Shown piece after piece: positions 59,807-64,000 of a stretch of DNA of 64,000 bases (position 1 is the first letter of the stretch; each line of letters begins with the position of its first letter). A model generated the notes under the pieces. It made no database searches. It was not told where the DNA came from and was given only the letters and a program-made list of their open reading frames with translations. Location: contig NZ_FZOL01000026.1 of assembly GCF_900188455.1 (NCBI RefSeq), positions 1 to 64,000 of the forward strand. The letters run 5' to 3'. The stretch is from Pseudomonas japonica (GTDB lineage Bacteria > Pseudomonadota > Gammaproteobacteria > Pseudomonadales > Pseudomonadaceae). The position numbers were made by a program, and so were the translations under genes.

Positions 59807-61561
59807 ATGCGCCAGGCGCACTCGCTGCACTTCACCACCCATGACGGCGTCGAGCTGTTCTACCGCCACTGGCCGGCGCAACGCGAACCGGGCCAGGAAA
59901 AGCGGGCGCTGGTGCTGTTCCATCGCGGCCACGAGCACGGCGGGCGCATGGCCCACCTGGTGGACGAACTGAACCTGCCCGACCACGACTTCTTCGCCTG
60001 GGACGCCCGCGGCCACGGCCAGTCTCCCGGCACCCGCGGCGACAGCCCGGGCTTCGCCCACAGCGTGCGCGACGTGCAGACCTTCATCGCGCATATCGGC
60101 GAACAGCACGGCATCGGCGAGGAAGACATCGCCGTGCTCGCGCAGAGCGTCGGCGCGGTGCTGGTGGCGACCTGGGCCCACGACTACGCGCCGAAGGTCC
60201 GCTGCCTGGTGCTGGCCTCGCCGGCCTTCGACATCAAGCTCTACGTGCCCTTCGCCCGGCCCGGCCTGAAGCTGCTGCGGGCCTGGCGCGGCAACTTCTT
60301 CGTCAACAGCTACGTCAAGCCGCAACTGCTCACCCACGACCCGGAGCGCGTGCTTTCCTACCGCAGCGACCCGCTGATCGCCCGGCCGATCTCGGTGAAC
60401 ATGCTGCTCGGCCTGTACGACGCCGCCGACCGCGTGGTGGCCGATGCCCAGGCGATCCAGATCCCAACCCAGGTACTGATTTCCGGGTCCGACTTCGTCG
60501 TCCGGCGCAAGCCGCAGGAGCAGTTCTTCGAACGCCTCGGCACCCTGCACAAGGAAAAGCACCTGCTTCCCGGCTTCTTCCACGACACCCTCGGCGAACG
60601 CGACCGCGGCCATGCCCTAGCGCGGATCCGCCGCTTCGTCGGCGAATGCTTCGCCCAGCCGCCCGGGCGCCCGTCGCTGCTCGCCGCCGACCGCCAGGGC
60701 GCCAGTTGCGCCGAGGCCGAAAGCCTGGCCGCGCCATTGCCCAGGTACTCGCCGGCCAACCTCTACTGGCAGGCCACCCGCGCCTCGCTGCGCCTGGGCC
60801 GGCAGTTCTCCGAGGGCATCAGGCTGGGCTTCGATACCGGTTTCGACTCCGGCAGCACCCTGGACTACGTGTACCGCAACCAGCCGACCGGCAAGGGGGG
60901 CTTCGGCCGCCAGGTGGACCGCAACTACCTCGATGCCATCGGCTGGCGCGGCATCCGCCAGCGCAAGCTGCACGCCGAAGAACTGCTGCGCCTGGCCATC
61001 GCGCGCCTGCGCGAACAAGGGCGCGCGGTGCATATCGTCGATATCGCCGCCGGCCACGGCCGCTACATCCTCGAAGCGCTGCAGGGCCTGGAGCAGCGTC
61101 CCGACTCGATCCTGCTGCGCGACTACAGCGAACTGAACGTCAGCCAGGGCAGCGCGCTGATCGACGAGAAGGGCCTGGCCGATATCGCCCGCTTCGTCCG
61201 CGGCGACGCCTTCGACCGCGCCTCCCTCGCCGCCCTCGACCCGCGCCCGAGCCTGGCGGTAGTGTCCGGCCTGTACGAACTGTTCCCCGACAACGACCTG
61301 ATCCGCGCCTCCCTCGCTGGCCTGGCGGAGGCCGTCGAGGATGGCGGCTACCTGGTCTACACCGGCCAGCCATGGCACCCGCAACTGGAGATGATCGCCC
61401 GCGCCCTGACCAGCCACCGCGACGGCCAGCCGTGGGTCATGCGCCGGCGCAGCCAGGCGGAAATGGACCAACTGGTGGCGGCCGCCGGCTTCCGCAAGCT
61501 GGAGCAGCGCATCGACGAATGGGGCATCTTCAGCGTCAGCCTCGCCCAGCGGGTGCGCTGA
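59807..61561 (+). CDS. Fused alpha/beta-hydrolase and SAM-methyltransferase
   Basis: This 584-aa protein has an N-terminal hydrolase (HFTTHDGVELFYRHWP, the nucleophile region AQSVGAVL with Ser in the elbow, and His in LPGFFHDTLGE) over about 1-290 and a class I methyltransferase from about 400 (IVDIAAGHGRYILEAL as SAM motif I, then DAFDRASLAALDPRPSLAVV). The two activities in one chain suggest sequential work on a lipid, such as deacylation and headgroup methylation. The order in the operon, between a CDP-alcohol phosphotransferase and a lipid phosphatase, supports this, but the substrate is unknown. TGATG couples it to the next gene. Confidence 0.82.
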   Translation: MRQAHSLHFTTHDGVELFYRHWPAQREPGQEKRALVLFHRGHEHGGRMAHLVDELNLPDHDFFAWDARGHGQSPGTRGDSPGFAHSVRDVQTFIAHIGEQHGIGEEDIAVLAQSVGAVLVATWAHDYAPKVRCLVLASPAFDIKLYVPFARPGLKLLRAWRGNFFVNSYVKPQLLTHDPERVLSYRSDPLIARPISVNMLLGLYDAADRVVADAQAIQIPTQVLISGSDFVVRRKPQEQFFERLGTLHKEKHLLPGFFHDTLGERDRGHALARIRRFVGECFAQPPGRPSLLAADRQGASCAEAESLAAPLPRYSPANLYWQATRASLRLGRQFSEGIRLGFDTGFDSGSTLDYVYRNQPTGKGGFGRQVDRNYLDAIGWRGIRQRKLHAEELLRLAIARLREQGRAVHIVDIAAGHGRYILEALQGLEQRPDSILLRDYSELNVSQGSALIDEKGLADIARFVRGDAFDRASLAALDPRPSLAVVSGLYELFPDNDLIRASLAGLAEAVEDGGYLVYTGQPWHPQLEMIARALTSHRDGQPWVMRRRSQAEMDQLVAAAGFRKLEQRIDEWGIFSVSLAQRVR

Positions 61562-62880
61562 TGCACGCGCCACGGGAAGCCGGGCTGATCAGACGCGGCG
61601 TGTTCTGGCTGCTTCTGCTCGGCCCGCTGTTCTTTCTCAGCTACGGCCTGAGCAACCATTTCACCGCCCAGCGCGACGATGTCGGCAGCCTGGTGTTCGC
61701 CTGGGAACGCAGCATTCCCCTGTGGCCCTGGAGCATCGTGCCGTACTGGTCGATCGATCTGCTCTACGGCCTGTCCTTCCTGCTGCCGCGCAGCCGCCGG
61801 GAAATGGACCTGCATGCCCTGCGCCTGCTCAGCGCCCAGCTGATCTGCGTGGCCTGCTTCCTGCTCTGGCCGCTGCGCTTCACCTTCGAGCGCCCCGAAC
61901 TGGAGGGCCTGTTCGGCTGGCTGTTCGATGTACTGATGGGCTTCGACAAGCCCTACAACCAGGCACCCTCGCTGCATATCGCGCTGCTGGTGATCATCTG
62001 GGCGATGTTCGCCCGGCATACCCGCGGCCTGTGGCTGCGTGGCCTGATGCATGGCTGGATGGCGCTGATCGGGCTGTCGGTGCTGACCACCTGGCAGCAT
62101 CACTTCATCGACCTGCCCACCGGTGCCCTCGCCGGTTTCCTGTGCCTGTGGCTGTGGCCGCGGGAAGCGGCCTCGCCGCTGCGCCTGGCGCGCCCGCCCG
62201 CCTCGGCCCAGCGTTATCGGCTGGCCACGCGCTATGCCGTCGGCGCCGCGCTGTTCGCCACGCTGGCCTTCGTCCTGCAAGGCAGCTGGCTGTGGTTGCT
62301 GTGGCCCGGCGTGGCCTTGTTGCTGGTGGCGCTCAACTACGCGCTGATCGGTGCCGGCGGCTTCCAGAAACGCGCCGATGGCCGTCAGTCCTGCGCCGTG
62401 CGCTGGCTGCTGGCGCCCTACCTGGCCGCGGCCTGGATCAATTCGCGGCTGTGGACCCGCCGCCATCCCCAGGCCGACGAGGTCTGCGACGGCGTGTTCC
62501 TCGGGCGCCTGCCGGCGCGCGGCGAAGCCGGACAATTCGCCAGCCTGATCGACCTGTGCGCCGAACTGCCAGTAAAACCCGAGCCTGGCCAGCATTACCG
62601 CAACCTGCCGAGCCTGGATCTGGTGGCGCCGGACACTACCCTCTGCCGTGACGCCGCCCACGCCATCGAGTCCCTGCGCGGCCACGGCCCGCTGCTGGTC
62701 TGCTGCGCCCTTGGCTACTCGCGCAGCGCCAGCGCGGTGGCGGCCTGGCTGGTGCTGAGCGGGCGCTGCGCCGACGTCGAGGGCGCCGAAGCGCTGATCC
62801 GCCGTGCCCGCCCCGGCGTGGTGCTGCACCCCGCCCATCGCCACGTGCTGGCCCAATTGCCCCCGGGAACCTGCCCATGA
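61561..62880 (+). CDS. Fused PAP2 lipid phosphatase and dual-specificity phosphatase
   Basis: This 439-aa membrane protein has an N-terminal PAP2 domain with the later motifs visible as APSLHIALL (S-x-H) and HHFIDLPTGALAG (H-x3-D), and several TM helices. The C-terminal domain is a tyrosine/dual-specificity-type phosphatase with C-x5-R in VCCALGYSRSASAV. Both could act on phospholipids; PTPMT1-like DSPs dephosphorylate phosphatidylglycerol phosphate. It starts within the stop codon of the upstream gene and overlaps the next by 4 nt. Confidence 0.82.
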   Translation: MHAPREAGLIRRGVFWLLLLGPLFFLSYGLSNHFTAQRDDVGSLVFAWERSIPLWPWSIVPYWSIDLLYGLSFLLPRSRREMDLHALRLLSAQLICVACFLLWPLRFTFERPELEGLFGWLFDVLMGFDKPYNQAPSLHIALLVIIWAMFARHTRGLWLRGLMHGWMALIGLSVLTTWQHHFIDLPTGALAGFLCLWLWPREAASPLRLARPPASAQRYRLATRYAVGAALFATLAFVLQGSWLWLLWPGVALLLVALNYALIGAGGFQKRADGRQSCAVRWLLAPYLAAAWINSRLWTRRHPQADEVCDGVFLGRLPARGEAGQFASLIDLCAELPVKPEPGQHYRNLPSLDLVAPDTTLCRDAAHAIESLRGHGPLLVCCALGYSRSASAVAAWLVLSGRCADVEGAEALIRRARPGVVLHPAHRHVLAQLPPGTCP

Positions 62881-63332
62881 GCGAAGAACCGCAACTGGCC
62901 CTGACCGCGCGCATGCTGCGCCGCGGCCGCCAGCTCGAACGCCTGTCCGACGGCATCAGCCTGATCGCCCTGACCGTTGGCCTGGCGCCCCTGTTCATCG
63001 CGGCCCGCCACCCGCTGCTGACAGGCATGCTCTGCGCCTTGCTGCTGATCCTCGGTCTGGCGCAGAAGTACCATGCCCTACGCGTGGCGCTGGATGCCGA
63101 GTTGATCGGCAACCTGGCCGACGACGCCGGACGCCTGAGCAGCCGCACCCGCGCCCTCGACCAGAGCCTGCACGAACTGGGGCTCAAGGCCGCCGGCCGC
63201 GAGCGGGACTGGCTGTCGCGCTGTCGCGGCGCCTTGCGCCTGCTGCGCTGGCAGGCCATCTGCCTCGGCCTGCAGGTCGCCCTGGCGCTGTTCGCTCTGC
63301 TGCTTCTCCCCTGGCTTCCACTGGCTGCATAA
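62877..63332 (+). CDS. Small membrane protein of the lipid operon
   Basis: This 151-aa protein has two hydrophobic stretches (about 28-60 in one hairpin and 125-150 at the C terminus) with a soluble helical section in between. Overlaps of 4 nt with the previous gene and a 9-bp gap to the acyltransferase gene place it in the operon. No family was recognised; a structural or scaffolding role is only a guess. Confidence 0.65.
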   Translation: MSEEPQLALTARMLRRGRQLERLSDGISLIALTVGLAPLFIAARHPLLTGMLCALLLILGLAQKYHALRVALDAELIGNLADDAGRLSSRTRALDQSLHELGLKAAGRERDWLSRCRGALRLLRWQAICLGLQVALALFALLLLPWLPLAA

Positions 63333-63341
63333 GGACTCGTC

Positions 63342-63965
63342 ATGCTCGCCACCTTCACCGCCTTCCTCATTACCTCCTTCGCCTGTCTGGTCACCGGCGC
63401 CCGCGCCCTCTGGCTGGGCTGCACGCCGCTGCCGATCCAGCGCCTGTACTACGCCAACCACAGCAGCCACGGTGATTTCGTGCTGATCTGGGCGGCACTG
63501 CCGGACACCCTGCGCCGACGTACCCGGCCGGTGGCCGGGGCTGACTACTGGCTCAAGCCCGGCGTGCGCAGTTTCCTGATCCAGAAGGTGTTCAACGGCG
63601 TACTGCTGGATCGCCAGCGCAGCGAACCGCAGGCCGACCCGCTGCAACCGGTGAAGGACGCCCTGGCCCAGGGCGACTCGCTGATCTTCTTCCCCGAAGG
63701 CACGCGCAATCTCGGCGACGAGCCGCTGCTGCCGTTCAAGAGCGGGCTGTTCCACCTGGCGGCCTCGCGCCCGGACATCGAGGTGGTGCCGGTGTGGATC
63801 GCCAACCTCAACCGGGTCATGCCCAAGGGCCGCACCCTGCCGCTGCCGCTGCTGTGCACCCTGAGCTTCGGCGAGCCGCTGCAACTGCGGGCGGACGAGA
63901 GCAAGCAGGCCTTCATCGAGCGGGCCAGCCAGGCCCTGCTCGCACTCGCGCCGAAGGAGGTCTGA
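63342..63965 (+). CDS. Lysophospholipid (1-acylglycerol-3-phosphate) acyltransferase
   Basis: This 207-aa protein has the PlsC motifs: N-H40-x4-D45 in ANHSSHGDF, FNGVLLDR and FFPEGTRN with catalytic geometry typical of lysophosphatidic acid acyltransferases. An N-terminal TM segment anchors it in the inner membrane. It belongs to the same operon as the phosphatases and the fused hydrolase/methyltransferase and would re-acylate a lyso-lipid formed there. Confidence 0.87.
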   Translation: MLATFTAFLITSFACLVTGARALWLGCTPLPIQRLYYANHSSHGDFVLIWAALPDTLRRRTRPVAGADYWLKPGVRSFLIQKVFNGVLLDRQRSEPQADPLQPVKDALAQGDSLIFFPEGTRNLGDEPLLPFKSGLFHLAASRPDIEVVPVWIANLNRVMPKGRTLPLPLLCTLSFGEPLQLRADESKQAFIERASQALLALAPKEV

Positions 63966-63966
63966 G

Positions 63967-64000
63967 ATGGAACACAACACCTGGCCCCTGTTCGCCGGCA
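63967..64000 (+). CDS. Start of the next gene, truncated by the window edge
   Basis: AAGGAGG (63954-63960) and an ATG at 63967 begin MEHNTWPLFAG before the window ends. In related gene orders a phosphatidate cytidylyltransferase (CdsA-like) follows the acyltransferase, so that is the expectation, not an observation. Confidence 0.4.
   Translation, partial: MEHNTWPLFAG

Overview
The window looks like a Pseudomonas chromosome segment. The evidence is REP/BIME repeats of the GGGAGCGAGCTTGCTCGC type, a Pseudomonas-restricted small-protein family (DUF3077/DUF6124), the aguAB, dsdA/dsdC and fecIR gene arrangements, and GC-rich coding. The species cannot be resolved by eye. No rRNA, tRNA, CRISPR array or phage structural genes were found.

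0.5-4.5 kb: two AT-rich accessory genes with nuclease-like folds (a 704-aa helical-repeat/PD-(D/E)XK protein and a DUF2726 protein), then a DUF3077 small protein behind a structured leader. 4.7-10.9 kb: a + strand cassette of GNAT acetyltransferase, heme-oxygenase-like diiron oxidase, MFS exporter, MetZ-like PLP enzyme and small membrane protein. A secreted dienelactone-hydrolase-like protein follows, and a GlxA-type regulator faces the cassette. The cassette resembles a small amino-acid-derived metabolite pathway of unknown product. 11.2-15.4 kb: an integrase relic, a translationally coupled response regulator/hybrid kinase pair, and two small exported proteins, one with two VHL-beta-like repeats.

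15.6-25.2 kb is an accessory island dominated by immunity-type genes: a HEPN-like protein, a DUF4365 protein, a tight adenosine deaminase - HAM1 - SIR2 operon that matches the recently described Kongming (dITP-signalling) anti-phage architecture, an XRE-ImmA/PIN pair, a tyrosine recombinase and a uracil-DNA-glycosylase-like protein. Its modules are separated by copies of one imperfect repeat family, and one copy is interrupted by a 155-bp MITE. The repeat was seen only between 11.2 and 24.6 kb.

25.4-64 kb is GC-rich and more core-like: an aromatic/quinone-type oxidoreductase cluster with TetR and MFS; dsdA-dsdC; a Fur-controlled FecI/FecR/TonB-receptor iron locus; a sulfonate/organosulfur-type locus with two orphan SsuA-like binding proteins, a flavin-dependent enzyme, a hydroxyacid dehydrogenase, a class II aldolase and a TonB receptor; an agmatine/putrescine operon (aguA, aguB, polyamine-binding protein, Tat-exported agmatine-deiminase paralog) with its LysR regulator; a CPBP protease; a large possible MACPF-like protein; an orphan acetolactate synthase; a ParD-like/methionine aminopeptidase pair; and a lipid-modification operon running off the right edge.
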